Origin: Gemmatimonadaceae bacterium
GTDB taxonomy: Bacteria > Gemmatimonadota > Gemmatimonadetes > Gemmatimonadales > Gemmatimonadaceae
Length of the DNA: 47,341 bases
Direction: 5' to 3'
Assembly (NCBI GenBank): GCA_013816855.1
Contig: JACDDT010000007.1
Location: forward strand, 1-47,341
The notes beneath the pieces are model-generated. The model searched no databases, had not been told where the DNA came from, and saw nothing but the letters and a program-made list of their open reading frames with translations. Position numbers and translations under genes: made by a program. Of the stretch, positions 31,779 through 39,661 are shown in pieces. Each line of letters opens with the position of its first letter. Within the stretch, counting starts at the first letter, position 1.

Positions 31779-32380
31779 TCTCGCTCATTAACGGCACTCT
31801 CGCTTCGAAAGACATCGACCGCGTCGCAGTGATGACCGCGGGCGGTGTCGGTTACGAAATCGAGATCCCGCTCGGAGTTTTTGAATCCCTCCCGCGACAG
31901 GGTGAGAGTGTCTCGCTGCACACGTCCCTCGTGGTCAAAGAGGACTCGTGGAAGCTCTTCGGATTTTCGAGCGTGATGGAGAAGAGTCTTTTCGAGAAGC
32001 TCCTTACCGCGAAAGGTGTCGGTCCCTCGCTGGCCATCGGCATGATGTCTGCGCTTTCCGCGCCTCGCCTGATGAAAGCGATTCGCGAGAAAGACATCGC
32101 CACGCTGCAAAGCGTCCCGCGGGTTGGGCGGAAAAAAGCCGAGCAGCTCATCCTCGACATTGGCGACAAGCTGGACGCGATCGGCGGCGGTGGTGGTGAA
32201 GGCGCGCTGGCATCGAGCGGAAACGTCGTCGCTGACGATGCACTTCGCGCTCTCACATCACTTGGCTATACGTTGAGCGAGGCTGAGCGTGGAGTCCGCG
32301 CGGCACTCGACGGGGGCAATTGGGGGAGCTCGGCCGCCGAGCTCATTCGCACGGCACTGTCAAAAATGGGCGGAAGGTAA
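31775..32380 (+). CDS. ruvA: Holliday junction branch-migration subunit RuvA
   Basis: A 201-aa junction-binding protein. Domain I (about 1-65) is an OB fold beginning ISLINGTLASKDIDRVAV, domain II has helix-hairpin-helix motifs (LLTAKGVGPSLAIGMMSAL and LQSVPRVGRKKAEQLILDI), and the C-terminal domain III (DDALRALTSLGYTLSEAE) contacts RuvB. The start is GTG 31775, overlapping ruvC by 4 bp. RuvB is encoded 11 kb away at 43147. A 22-bp palindrome at the stop codon may end transcription. Confidence 0.96.
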   Translation: MISLINGTLASKDIDRVAVMTAGGVGYEIEIPLGVFESLPRQGESVSLHTSLVVKEDSWKLFGFSSVMEKSLFEKLLTAKGVGPSLAIGMMSALSAPRLMKAIREKDIATLQSVPRVGRKKAEQLILDIGDKLDAIGGGGGEGALASSGNVVADDALRALTSLGYTLSEAERGVRAALDGGNWGSSAAELIRTALSKMGGR

Positions 32381-32401
32381 AGCGCGACTTAAGTCGCGCT
32401 T
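32380..32401. terminator. Bidirectional palindrome between ruvA and the ATP-pyrophosphatase gene
   Basis: AAGCGCGACTT followed at once by its reverse complement makes a perfect 22-bp palindrome. It begins with the last base of the ruvA stop codon and includes the stop codon of the convergent gene (32389-32391). There is no long U-run on either side, so it may stop transcription only partly or protect mRNA ends. Confidence 0.6.
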
Positions 32402-33060
32402 AGTAGCTCCGTAAAGCGAAAGCCTTCGCGCGTCACACTCTCGCCTTTTTGGATTTTTACGGGCGCCGTGAAAAGCGGACCGTCATAAACGAAAGAGTGG
32501 AACTCCCCGTTCTCGCCGCACGGATCGCAGCCGGCCGGGAGCTCGGACAAAAGAGCGTCGTCGTAATCACGGCCTGCGAAGCAGTCCGGAACTGCTTTGG
32601 GATCCACGCAGCAAAGCGTCGCTTTGTAACCCGCACTAATGAATTCATCGGCCAGCTTACGGGTGTCTTCCATCCACAGCGGATAAACGCCTTGCATCGC
32701 GACGCGATGGAAAAGCGCTTCCCTGTAGTTGCGAATTTCCTCGAGATATAAGTCCCCGCAGACGATGTGCTTGATTCCCTTTGCAGCGAACTGCACGAGG
32801 CAACGAATCATCGCGTCCTCGTACTGTCCGTTCACCGCATTTTTCGAAATGAGCGAAATCTTCAGCGGCAACCCGAGCGCGCGTGCCTGCTCCTCGAGTA
32901 GAGTCCGTCGCACACCGTGCATGCTGATGCGATCGTAACCGCTCGTAACGGTCGTAATAAGGAATTCGATTTTGTAAACGCCTTCGGAAAGAATGCGATG
33001 GAGCGCGAGCATGCTGTCTTTGCCGCCGCTCCAAAGCATCACCGCGGGTATTGCAGGCAC
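32389..33060 (-). CDS. Dph6-like ATP-pyrophosphatase (PP-loop, adenylating amidotransferase-like)
   Basis: A 223-aa member of the Dph6/diphthine-ammonia-ligase-related family. The PP-loop SGGKDSM sits at the N-terminus and the C-terminal signature is CDPCGENGEFHSFVYDGP. Between them is a CGDLYLEEIRNYRE segment. Bacteria do not make diphthamide, so the substrate here must be different and is unknown. The start chosen is GTG 33060, with GAGGGG about 7 bases upstream and 16 bp after the DUF4242 stop. A longer frame to 33177 overlaps that gene by 100 bp and adds no conserved sequence. Confidence 0.87.
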   Translation of the reverse strand: MPAIPAVMLWSGGKDSMLALHRILSEGVYKIEFLITTVTSGYDRISMHGVRRTLLEEQARALGLPLKISLISKNAVNGQYEDAMIRCLVQFAAKGIKHIVCGDLYLEEIRNYREALFHRVAMQGVYPLWMEDTRKLADEFISAGYKATLCCVDPKAVPDCFAGRDYDDALLSELPAGCDPCGENGEFHSFVYDGPLFTAPVKIQKGESVTREGFRFTELLSAT

Positions 33061-33076
33061 GTCTGCGGGCCCCTCG

Positions 33077-33361
33077 TCAGCTTCGGGCTGTGCCTGGCCC
33101 AATCTCGCCGAAAACGGGAAATACGTTGGTGGCCGGGAAGCCGCCGCGAGTGGCGTGATCGCGAACCGCCTTTTCATCCGGAGCTTCGTAGAGGCAGAAG
33201 ATCTTGTCGGGAGTGACGTGGCTGTGCACCCACTTCACGCCAACGCCCTCTTTGTTCATCTCGCTGATAACGCTGCAAGAGTGGGACGAGATCTCCTTCA
33301 GCTGCTCGGGGGAAAGCTTTCCCGCACCCGGTATGTTGCGCTCGATGAGGAACTGCGGCAT
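33077..33361 (-). CDS. DUF4242 (SCO4226-like) small protein
   Basis: A 94-aa ferredoxin-like fold protein of the DUF4242 family (PQFLIERNIPGAGKLSPEQL, VHSHVTPDKIFCLYEAPDE). A Streptomyces member was described as a nickel-binding protein; metal binding here is only possible (His/Cys in VKWVHSHVTPDKIFC). The start has a strong AGGAGA site. It lies just upstream of the ATP-pyrophosphatase gene on the same strand. Confidence 0.88.
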   Translation of the reverse strand: MPQFLIERNIPGAGKLSPEQLKEISSHSCSVISEMNKEGVGVKWVHSHVTPDKIFCLYEAPDEKAVRDHATRGGFPATNVFPVFGEIGPGTARS

Positions 33362-33390
33362 GTCATCTCCTTGTTAAAGTCTTTTTTAAC

Positions 33391-33894
33391 CTAGCGTTTC
33401 GAATCCCAACCGTCGAGGAACGCGCGGCTTGCACTAGCTCTCAGCTCCGCGAGCTGGCCCAGGTGATAGCCAAGGTGGCCAGTCATTATCCAGGTTGCGA
33501 AGTCGCCCATCGTTGGAAGGCGATCGCGGACTGGCTCGAATGGATTTGGTCCGCCAAGTACAGTTTCGCTTTGATCGAGAGCGATTGACGCGAGATCCGC
33601 GTACACATTCTTGAACGCACTCCGAAGGTCAGCGAGCGGCGGATAGTAGGCAGCCTCATTCGAGGGCTGAGTACCGGGTCCGAAAAGCGGGCCCCATTCT
33701 TTGGGAGTGAGTGGCGGCCGGCCGAGTTTTCTGCGAACGAAGTCTCCGGTGATCGCGAGATGTCCGATCAGCCAACCGGCGGTCTTGCCACCCGGAGAGG
33801 ATTGGGCGGCGACGTCCATCTCGCTCAGTTCGGAGATGAACTTGTCGCCGAGTTTCGCAAGATGATTGCAGGAGGTAGCGGCGGGCTTCATCAT
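33391..33894 (-). CDS. DinB-family protein
   Basis: A 167-aa four-helix protein of the DinB/YfiT superfamily. The three expected metal-binding His positions are seen as H in CNHLAK or LIGHLA, and as the HLGYHLGQL pair near the C-terminus. Many members are thiol-dependent metal transferases; the role here is unknown. The start has GGAGG 9 bases upstream. It is first of three minus-strand genes and is divergent from an alpha/beta hydrolase gene. Confidence 0.85.
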   Translation of the reverse strand: MMKPAATSCNHLAKLGDKFISELSEMDVAAQSSPGGKTAGWLIGHLAITGDFVRRKLGRPPLTPKEWGPLFGPGTQPSNEAAYYPPLADLRSAFKNVYADLASIALDQSETVLGGPNPFEPVRDRLPTMGDFATWIMTGHLGYHLGQLAELRASASRAFLDGWDSKR

Positions 33895-33925
33895 CAGGTC
33901 GATCCTCCGTCAGCTGTGTACGTGA

Positions 33926-33940
33926 GAACCGTGACGGTTC
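33926..33940. promoter_or_regulatory. Palindromic site in the divergent DinB/hydrolase interval
   Basis: GAACCGT-G-ACGGTTC is a perfect 7-1-7 inverted repeat in the 134-bp interval between two divergent genes, 32 bp before the DinB start. Its size suits a dimeric repressor, but no regulator gene is adjacent. It could also be a hairpin. Confidence 0.4.
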
Positions 33941-34028
33941 GCCTTACATTTTCTATGGGCGGGTTATTCTACTCGCGCAGGGTGAAGCCCCGCCAGAAGA
34001 ATCGCGTCAGGAATGAGACAATGGATTA

Positions 34029-35396
34029 ATGAATCGTCGCGCACTCGCGGTTTTCGGTCTAATTGCGCTCTCCTGCGCTGAAAGTTCCGCACGATCACTG
34101 AGCGGGCGCTGGCTAGGCAAAGTTAGCGCGAACGGCGCCGACTCCCCGATCACGATCGATTTCGTGCAAGAGCCGCGCGGCCCGCTTCGCGCTCTGGCCT
34201 CGCTGCAAGAAGAGACTCTCTGGACCGACTACGCACTGTCGAACGTGCGCGTGGCGGGATCCAAACTGAAGTTCGAAGTTCCCAGTTCAAACGCGCCGAA
34301 CGCCGTATTTACCGGCGTGATCAATGGAGATTCCATCACCGGCACGATCGTAAAGGGAGCACACGCGGTACGAGTCGGGCTGGTCCGATCAGGGCTGGTG
34401 CCCGCGAAACCGTACTCAATCCGCAAAGTGAGATATCGATCGGCTGACGGGACCGAGCTCGCCGGGGACATTCTCACGCCTCACGAAGGGGTCCGGAGGC
34501 CGGGCGTCGTGCTCCTGCATGGATCGGGGGCGCATACACGCGACGACCTCCGTTTTTACGCCGATTTGTTTGCCCGGCACGGGATGGTCGCACTTATAGG
34601 CGACAAGCGCCGTTCACACTCAGACGGAACCGACTATACCTACTTCGATCTCGCCGACGATGCAGATGCCTCCATCGCGCTCCTGGCAGCCGACCCATCG
34701 GTCGACGATTCGCGCATTGGGATCTTTGGCGTCAGCGAGGGTGGGTGGGTTGCTCCGATCGTTGCAGCAAGGAATTCGCGTGTGGGATTCGTCATAGCGC
34801 TCGTGGCATCCGGAATGAGTTACGCGGAAAATGAGATTTACCAGCGGAAGCAACGCTGGCAGGCGGCGGGAGCTTCGCCCGGGGCGCTCGCGACGTTTGA
34901 CACGACAACGCGCGCGCTGCACGACTTCGCTCGCAGACTCAAAGGGGGGCGGAAAATCGACGACCGTTCCCGCGCCGAGTTGCAGGCAAGTCTTGATCAC
35001 CTTGCCGCAGTGCTCGGTCCTCGGCTTGGTCCTCCCGCAAAGATGCCGCTTGCCACCGACACGCTTAGTCTCCGCTGGAGAATGCTCGATTTCGATCCGG
35101 TCACGTACTGGAAGCACGTTAAACAACCCGTGCTATTCGTGTGGGGCGCCAACGACAGAAACGTGGACACCGAGTCATCGCGAAAGCGCATCCTGACCGC
35201 GCTGATTGCCGCGGCCAATAACGATGTCACCGCCCTGACGTACAACGGCGTCGAGCATGATCTCATGATAAAATCCGAAGGGAGAAAATTTTTCTTTCCG
35301 CATCCGCCGCCGGGGTATCCCGATACGCTGGTTAAATGGCTGACACGGACAACGGGAGCCAAATCCGGGGCCAAAGCGCGTCTTGTTCCCGAATAG
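34029..35396 (+). CDS. Exported alpha/beta hydrolase (acyl-peptidase/esterase-like)
   Basis: A 455-aa protein with an N-terminal signal sequence (about 1-22), an N-terminal beta-rich domain (about 25-130), and a C-terminal alpha/beta hydrolase. The triad is visible: nucleophile Ser in GVSEGGW, Asp in VWGANDRNV and His in GVEHDLMI; HGSGAHTRDD forms the oxyanion region. It resembles serine aminopeptidase/prolyl-oligopeptidase-like secreted hydrolases of unknown substrate. The Cys in ALSCAESS is near the cleavage site, but the lipobox is poor. Confidence 0.87.
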   Translation: MNRRALAVFGLIALSCAESSARSLSGRWLGKVSANGADSPITIDFVQEPRGPLRALASLQEETLWTDYALSNVRVAGSKLKFEVPSSNAPNAVFTGVINGDSITGTIVKGAHAVRVGLVRSGLVPAKPYSIRKVRYRSADGTELAGDILTPHEGVRRPGVVLLHGSGAHTRDDLRFYADLFARHGMVALIGDKRRSHSDGTDYTYFDLADDADASIALLAADPSVDDSRIGIFGVSEGGWVAPIVAARNSRVGFVIALVASGMSYAENEIYQRKQRWQAAGASPGALATFDTTTRALHDFARRLKGGRKIDDRSRAELQASLDHLAAVLGPRLGPPAKMPLATDTLSLRWRMLDFDPVTYWKHVKQPVLFVWGANDRNVDTESSRKRILTALIAAANNDVTALTYNGVEHDLMIKSEGRKFFFPHPPPGYPDTLVKWLTRTTGAKSGAKARLVPE

Positions 35397-35439
35397 TCGA
35401 TCCGCGCGTACTTTCCGAAACGATGATAGCCCCGGCTAA

Positions 35440-36624
35440 ATGACGACCGACACCACAGCCCGCCGCGCCTACACCGCCGCGCGCGCCTGCAACTTCACCG
35501 AGTCCGTCATCCGCGAGATGACGCGCGTCTCGAACCAGTACGGCGCAATCAATCTCGCGCAGGGCTTCCCAGATTTCGGAATGCCCGAGCCAATGAAGGA
35601 CGCGGCGTGCACGGCGATTCACGGCGACATCAATCAGTACGCGATCACCTGGGGCTCCCCTGCTCTGCGTCTCGCCATCGCCGAGAAGTACCGGATGTGG
35701 TACGGAATGGATGTGGATCCGGAGAAGGAGATCACCGTCTGCTGCGGTGCGACGGAAGCGATGGCTTCGGTCTTCCTCGCGCTCATCGACCCCGGCGACG
35801 AAGTAATCGTCTTCGAGCCGTTCTATGAGAACTACGGCCCGGATGCGATTCTGGCCGGGGCGAAGCCGGTGTTCGTTCCGCTCGAGGGAGTCGACTGGAA
35901 GCTCGATCCGGAAAAACTCCGCAAGGCGTTCAACAGGAAGACGCGCGCGATCGTCGTCAACACGCCGCACAATCCCACAGGCCGAGTGTTCACGCGGGCG
36001 GAGATGGATCTCATCGCCGAGCTCTGCCAGGAGTTCGATGTGCTCGCGATAACGGACGAGATCTACGAGCACATCATCTACGCCGGGAACCATCACGTGC
36101 TGGCGACGTGGCCTGGGATGCGCGAGCGTACGGTCACAATCAGCGGGTTGTCGAAGACGTTTTCGTGCACCGGATGGCGCCTCGGCTACGCGATCGCGCC
36201 GCCGGAGCTGAGCTCGCCGATCAGGAAGGTCCACGATTTTCTGACCGTCGGCGCGCCGGCTCCGCTGCAGGCAGCGGGCGCGGTGGGAATGGCGTTCGAC
36301 GCCGACTACTACAATCACATGGCGCTCGAGTATCGCCAACGCCGAGACATAATGGTGAAGGCGCTTCAGGGGAGCGGCTTCAAGTTCTCGGCGCCCGAGG
36401 GCGCATACTATATACTGGCGGACTTCTCGGCGATCTCTAAGAAGGAGAGCAAGGAGTTCGCGGTGTGGCTAGCGAAGGAAGTCGGAGTCGCGACAGTTCC
36501 GGGGATGAGTTTCTACCAGCCGCCGGAGCTGGGGAAGTCGCTTACGCGATTTGCGTTTTGTAAGAAGATCGACACGCTGGAGAAGGCGGCGGAAAGGTTG
36601 GCGACGCTGAAAGCGAAGGCGTAA
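35440..36624 (+). CDS. Class I/II PLP aminotransferase (kynurenine/methionine aminotransferase-like)
   Basis: Fold-type I aminotransferase of 394 aa. Visible are INLAQGFPDFGMPE (37-50), the GATEAM cofactor region (103-108), NTPHNPTGRVF (174-184) with the conserved Asn, TDEIYEHI (205-212) and the PLP lysine K239 in ISGLSKTFSCTGWRLGY. The pattern is closest to YbdL/kynurenine-oxoglutarate transaminases acting on Met, Gln or aromatic amino acids; exact substrate unknown. It starts 44 bp after the hydrolase gene and is followed 3 bp later by a MOSC gene. Confidence 0.92.
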   Translation: MTTDTTARRAYTAARACNFTESVIREMTRVSNQYGAINLAQGFPDFGMPEPMKDAACTAIHGDINQYAITWGSPALRLAIAEKYRMWYGMDVDPEKEITVCCGATEAMASVFLALIDPGDEVIVFEPFYENYGPDAILAGAKPVFVPLEGVDWKLDPEKLRKAFNRKTRAIVVNTPHNPTGRVFTRAEMDLIAELCQEFDVLAITDEIYEHIIYAGNHHVLATWPGMRERTVTISGLSKTFSCTGWRLGYAIAPPELSSPIRKVHDFLTVGAPAPLQAAGAVGMAFDADYYNHMALEYRQRRDIMVKALQGSGFKFSAPEGAYYILADFSAISKKESKEFAVWLAKEVGVATVPGMSFYQPPELGKSLTRFAFCKKIDTLEKAAERLATLKAKA

Positions 36625-36627
36625 CGC

Positions 36628-37374
36628 ATGCCGGGGGGTGGCCCTTCCGTAAACCTCGTCATCGGCGAAGTCGAAGCAATCTTCCGGTATCCGATCAAAT
36701 CGATGGGCGGCGAACGTGTCGAGTCCGCCGAAGTAGGGTGGCACGGACTCGAAGGTGACAGGCGGCTTGCACTCCGACGTACAAAAGCGCAGAACGGATT
36801 CCCCTGGCTCACGGCGACCAAAATGCCCGAGCTGCTTCTTTTCTCTCCGCTGAGACATCCGGACGGCGCAGATGGAGAACTTCCAGCACGCGTTCGAACG
36901 CCGGAAGGAAATGAATTCGCGGTATTCAGCGAGGAACTGGCCGCCGATGTCGAGAATCGGCACTCAGAGCCGGTCGAAATGACCCACCTCCGTCACGGAA
37001 TCTTCGACGACGCGTGCATTTCCGTTATTACCTCCGATACCATCCGGGAGGTTGGCCGCCTTGCCGGGCTGCAGTTGGACGTCCGCAGATTCCGTCCCAA
37101 CATCCTCATCCGGCTTTCGGAAACAAGCACGTTCGCCGAAAACGACTGGTTGGGAGGTCAGCTTTCATTCGGTGATGCATCGGGTCCGCGCGTGAGCCTC
37201 ACGATGCTCGATGATCGGTGCGCGATGGTGAACTACGACCCGCATAGCGCACGTGCCGCTCCGGACGTACTAAAATCAATCGTCCGCGCGAATGACAACA
37301 AGGCGGGAATCTACGGCTCTGTGGTACGCACCGGTCGTGTCGAGGTCGGGCAAAGCATCCGGCTCAAGCGATAA
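36628..37374 (+). CDS. MOSC-domain protein
   Basis: A 248-aa protein with a MOSC_N beta-barrel (VEAIFRYPIKSMGGERVE, WHGLEGDRRLALR) and a MOSC domain (about 120-248) with the conserved Cys in DDRCAMVNYDP. MOSC proteins carry sulfur or molybdenum cofactor chemistry, as in Moco sulfurase tails and YiiM/YcbX-type reductases. No iron-sulfur domain is attached. It may be cotranscribed with the aminotransferase. Its stop touches the stop of the convergent DedA gene. Confidence 0.9.
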   Translation: MPGGGPSVNLVIGEVEAIFRYPIKSMGGERVESAEVGWHGLEGDRRLALRRTKAQNGFPWLTATKMPELLLFSPLRHPDGADGELPARVRTPEGNEFAVFSEELAADVENRHSEPVEMTHLRHGIFDDACISVITSDTIREVGRLAGLQLDVRRFRPNILIRLSETSTFAENDWLGGQLSFGDASGPRVSLTMLDDRCAMVNYDPHSARAAPDVLKSIVRANDNKAGIYGSVVRTGRVEVGQSIRLKR

Positions 37375-37977
37375 TTAGCGGGCAGCACGCTTCCGCCGGA
37401 CCACCCAAAACGCGATCCCTACCGCTATTGCGGCTAGGACTACCCAGCCGATTGGGCCGAACAGGTGATCGACTTTCGAGAAACCCGGTCCGAGCAATTT
37501 CCCCAGAACGGCCAACCCCGCGCACCAAATAATCGTCCCGGCAAAGTTCGTGGCAAGAAAGAGAAAGACGTCCATCCCGGCGAATCCTGCCGGAATCGCA
37601 ATTAGACCGCGCACACCGGGAAGAAGCTGACTTACGGCAACAGTGGTCGCGCCGCGGTCCTCGAACCTTTTCGCCGCGCGATCGAGCTGACGTTCACTGA
37701 GGAGGAGCCATCTCCCATGTCTCACGATCCATTCCCGACCGCGATCGCGCCCGAGAAGCCGCGCGGCGTAAAACATCGGCAACGCTCCCAGAGTACCTCC
37801 GAGCGCGCCGAACAAAATCACGCCACCCAGCGTCATCGATCCGCGTGAAGCCGCATAGCCCGCCAGAGGCATGATCAGCTCTGATGGCATCGGCAGCACA
37901 ATATTCTCGATCGCCATCAGCGCGAAAACGCCCCACACTCCGCCCGCTGCGATAAGAGTTACGATCCACTCAAGCAT
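37375..37977 (-). CDS. DedA-family (VTT domain) membrane protein
   Basis: A 200-aa polytopic membrane protein. Conserved DedA features are ENIVLPMPSELIMPLAGY (24-41), a re-entrant Gly-rich segment GALGGTLGAL, FEDRGATTVAVSQLLPGVRGLIAIPAGF with the functional Arg residues, and four or more helices. Some DedA proteins move undecaprenyl phosphate or phospholipids back across the membrane. That role would fit the envelope genes in this window, but this copy is not in their operon. Confidence 0.93.
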   Translation of the reverse strand: MLEWIVTLIAAGGVWGVFALMAIENIVLPMPSELIMPLAGYAASRGSMTLGGVILFGALGGTLGALPMFYAARLLGRDRGREWIVRHGRWLLLSERQLDRAAKRFEDRGATTVAVSQLLPGVRGLIAIPAGFAGMDVFLFLATNFAGTIIWCAGLAVLGKLLGPGFSKVDHLFGPIGWVVLAAIAVGIAFWVVRRKRAAR

Positions 37978-38227
37978 GGAAGGTCGTAACGCACACGTCA
38001 GGCCGTTCGGGTTCTACTGTCGCCGCTGGTAAGTAGGCGGAGCACCAAGGCCTCGCGCGCGGTCGGGAGATGTACGAGCTGTTCGAGAAGGAGAAGAACA
38101 CGTGCGTTAAAGTCGTGATGCCGCCGCAACGTAAGGCGGCGCTGATTCGCCCATCCCCGTATTGCGCGGATGTCGTCGCCGAGCTTACTAATAGAGAGAC
38201 TGAGCGCGTTGCCATCCAGGAGCGCGC
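37978..38227. other. Intergenic interval with no supported gene
   Basis: This 250-bp interval separates the DedA start from the small membrane protein. It holds only short hairpins (for example CGCCGC/GCGGCG near 38124-38143) and an AGGAG ribosome-binding site (38218-38222). An ORF from 38070 crosses the next gene in another frame and has no recognisable features. Confidence 0.5.
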
Positions 38228-38572
38228 TTGCCCGTCACCGCACGACTTTCAAAAAGGTTCTACGACCGGTTCGGCGATGACATCGCCGGCGAATTCGTGG
38301 ACTGGTTCAACGCCGTGGACTCAACGTATCAACAGCAGCTTCGAGACCTCAATGACCTGAACTGGGAGCGGTTCAAGGCGGAGCTGCACTCGGCCATCGC
38401 GCAATCAGAAGCTCGAATGATTGAAAGGATGACCCGCCTTGAGGTACAGAACGGTCAATTGGAGGCCAGGGTCGCGAGCAAATTTTCCGAAATGATGAAG
38501 TGGATGTTCATCTATTGGTCGGGAACGGTGCTCTCGCTCGGCGGCTTGATGATCGCCTTGTCCAGGAAGTAA
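38228..38572 (+). CDS. Small coiled-coil membrane protein (LA_3696-like)
   Basis: A 114-aa protein: LSKRFYDRFGDDIAGEFVDWFN at the start, a long charged coiled coil (about 35-88), then one C-terminal membrane helix (about 90-111, MFIYWSGTVLSLGGLMIAL). This plan matches small proteins called LA_3696 family, common in Gemmatimonadota as I recall. Function unknown. The start is TTG 38228 with AGGAG 5 bases upstream, the feature that decides the start. It is convergent with the flavodoxin-fold reductase gene. Confidence 0.8.
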   Translation: MPVTARLSKRFYDRFGDDIAGEFVDWFNAVDSTYQQQLRDLNDLNWERFKAELHSAIAQSEARMIERMTRLEVQNGQLEARVASKFSEMMKWMFIYWSGTVLSLGGLMIALSRK

Positions 38573-38585
38573 ACGCGCCGGTTGG

Positions 38586-39656
38586 CTACTTCGGGCGCGG
38601 ATCTTCGATATTTCGGCCCGGTTGCGGAAGCTTTCCCTTCCGCAGCAACGCAACCGCTTCGACTAGCGTTCGCGCCGCGTTCTTGGTCTCCTGCTGAATC
38701 GCCTTGTCCTTGTCGAGCGCCTTGTGACTCGTCGCATACGGACCATAGTAGCCGATGTATCTGTCCATCGCGCCCGCCTCGATCAGCTGCAAGTCGAGCA
38801 GCCAATCCGTCAGCGAGCGACGCACGATGTCGGTGCCCTCGGTGTCTCCGTGCACGATCACGGAGAAAGCCCTTCCCGCGAGATGGCGGGGATAATCCCA
38901 TCCCTTGATCTCCAGCGCCTTCGCCAGCTTCGGTTTTTTTCCGTGCGTCGAAGTCGGATCCGGATTCCCTCCGTCCGCGCACACCAATCTGTCCATCATC
39001 AGCTTGAGCACGCTCGGCGCCTGATACCAGTGCACCGGGGTGACGATCATTACCCCGTGGGCGGCAATCCAGCGCGGATACAGCTCCGCCATCCAATCGT
39101 TCACCTGACCGAGGGCGTGGTTCGGGTAGCACGAGCACGGCCAGTGGCAGAGCGGCATCGCCGTGGCGACGCATGCCTTGCAGGGATGGATGTGCTTGCC
39201 GTACTCGGACGTGATGTGGCTGAGATCGAGAACGTCAATCTCGAGCTTCTTGTTCTTCGCGATCTCGCGTTTCGCCATCTGCACAAGGCGAAAGGTCTTC
39301 GACATCTCGCCTGGACAGGTCTGGTCACTGCGGGGTGAAGCGCATATCAGTAGCAGGCGCGAAGGCGACTTCGGATCTTTCTGGCGCTTCTCCGCTTGCT
39401 TGATTGCGGCGCGCGTGGCTAGCCATTCGATCGGAAGCTCGAAATCCGGGTCGGCGAAATCCGCACCCGCTCTCTTGGTGCGCGGACTCTTGTGGTATTT
39501 GTCGTAGCTCACCCACGCCGGGTCCGTCGCGTCGTCGATTTGAGGGCGCACGTCATCGAATAGCGGATCGTAGAAGCGTTCGCCGAGGCGGCGCTCGAAT
39601 TCCTCGCGAGTGAGCTTTACGTCACCCTGCCCCGTTCTAATCTGTGGTTTGGCCAT
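38586..39656 (-). CDS. Flavodoxin-fold NAD(P)H-dependent oxidoreductase
   Basis: A 356-aa protein with an unusual N-terminal extension (about 1-95, charged) before an FMN-binding flavodoxin-like domain: LLLICASPRSDQTCPG phosphate site, VMIVTPVHWYQAPSVLKLMMDRL, and RAFSVIVHGDTEG. A Cys-rich insert (HPCKACVATAMPLCHWPCSC, about 156-175) has five cysteines that could bind iron-sulfur or zinc. It belongs to the NADPH-dependent FMN reductase group; substrate unknown. It begins 5 bp after the SPFH stop and is the third gene of NfeD, SPFH, reductase. Confidence 0.87.
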   Translation of the reverse strand: MAKPQIRTGQGDVKLTREEFERRLGERFYDPLFDDVRPQIDDATDPAWVSYDKYHKSPRTKRAGADFADPDFELPIEWLATRAAIKQAEKRQKDPKSPSRLLLICASPRSDQTCPGEMSKTFRLVQMAKREIAKNKKLEIDVLDLSHITSEYGKHIHPCKACVATAMPLCHWPCSCYPNHALGQVNDWMAELYPRWIAAHGVMIVTPVHWYQAPSVLKLMMDRLVCADGGNPDPTSTHGKKPKLAKALEIKGWDYPRHLAGRAFSVIVHGDTEGTDIVRRSLTDWLLDLQLIEAGAMDRYIGYYGPYATSHKALDKDKAIQQETKNAARTLVEAVALLRKGKLPQPGRNIEDPRPK

Positions 39657-39661
39657 ATGCG

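Noticed and set aside
38070-38360. 96-codon frame in the interval after dedA
   Set aside because: It overlaps the small coiled-coil protein in a different frame and has no recognisable features, while the TTG 38228 start has a strong ribosome-binding site.
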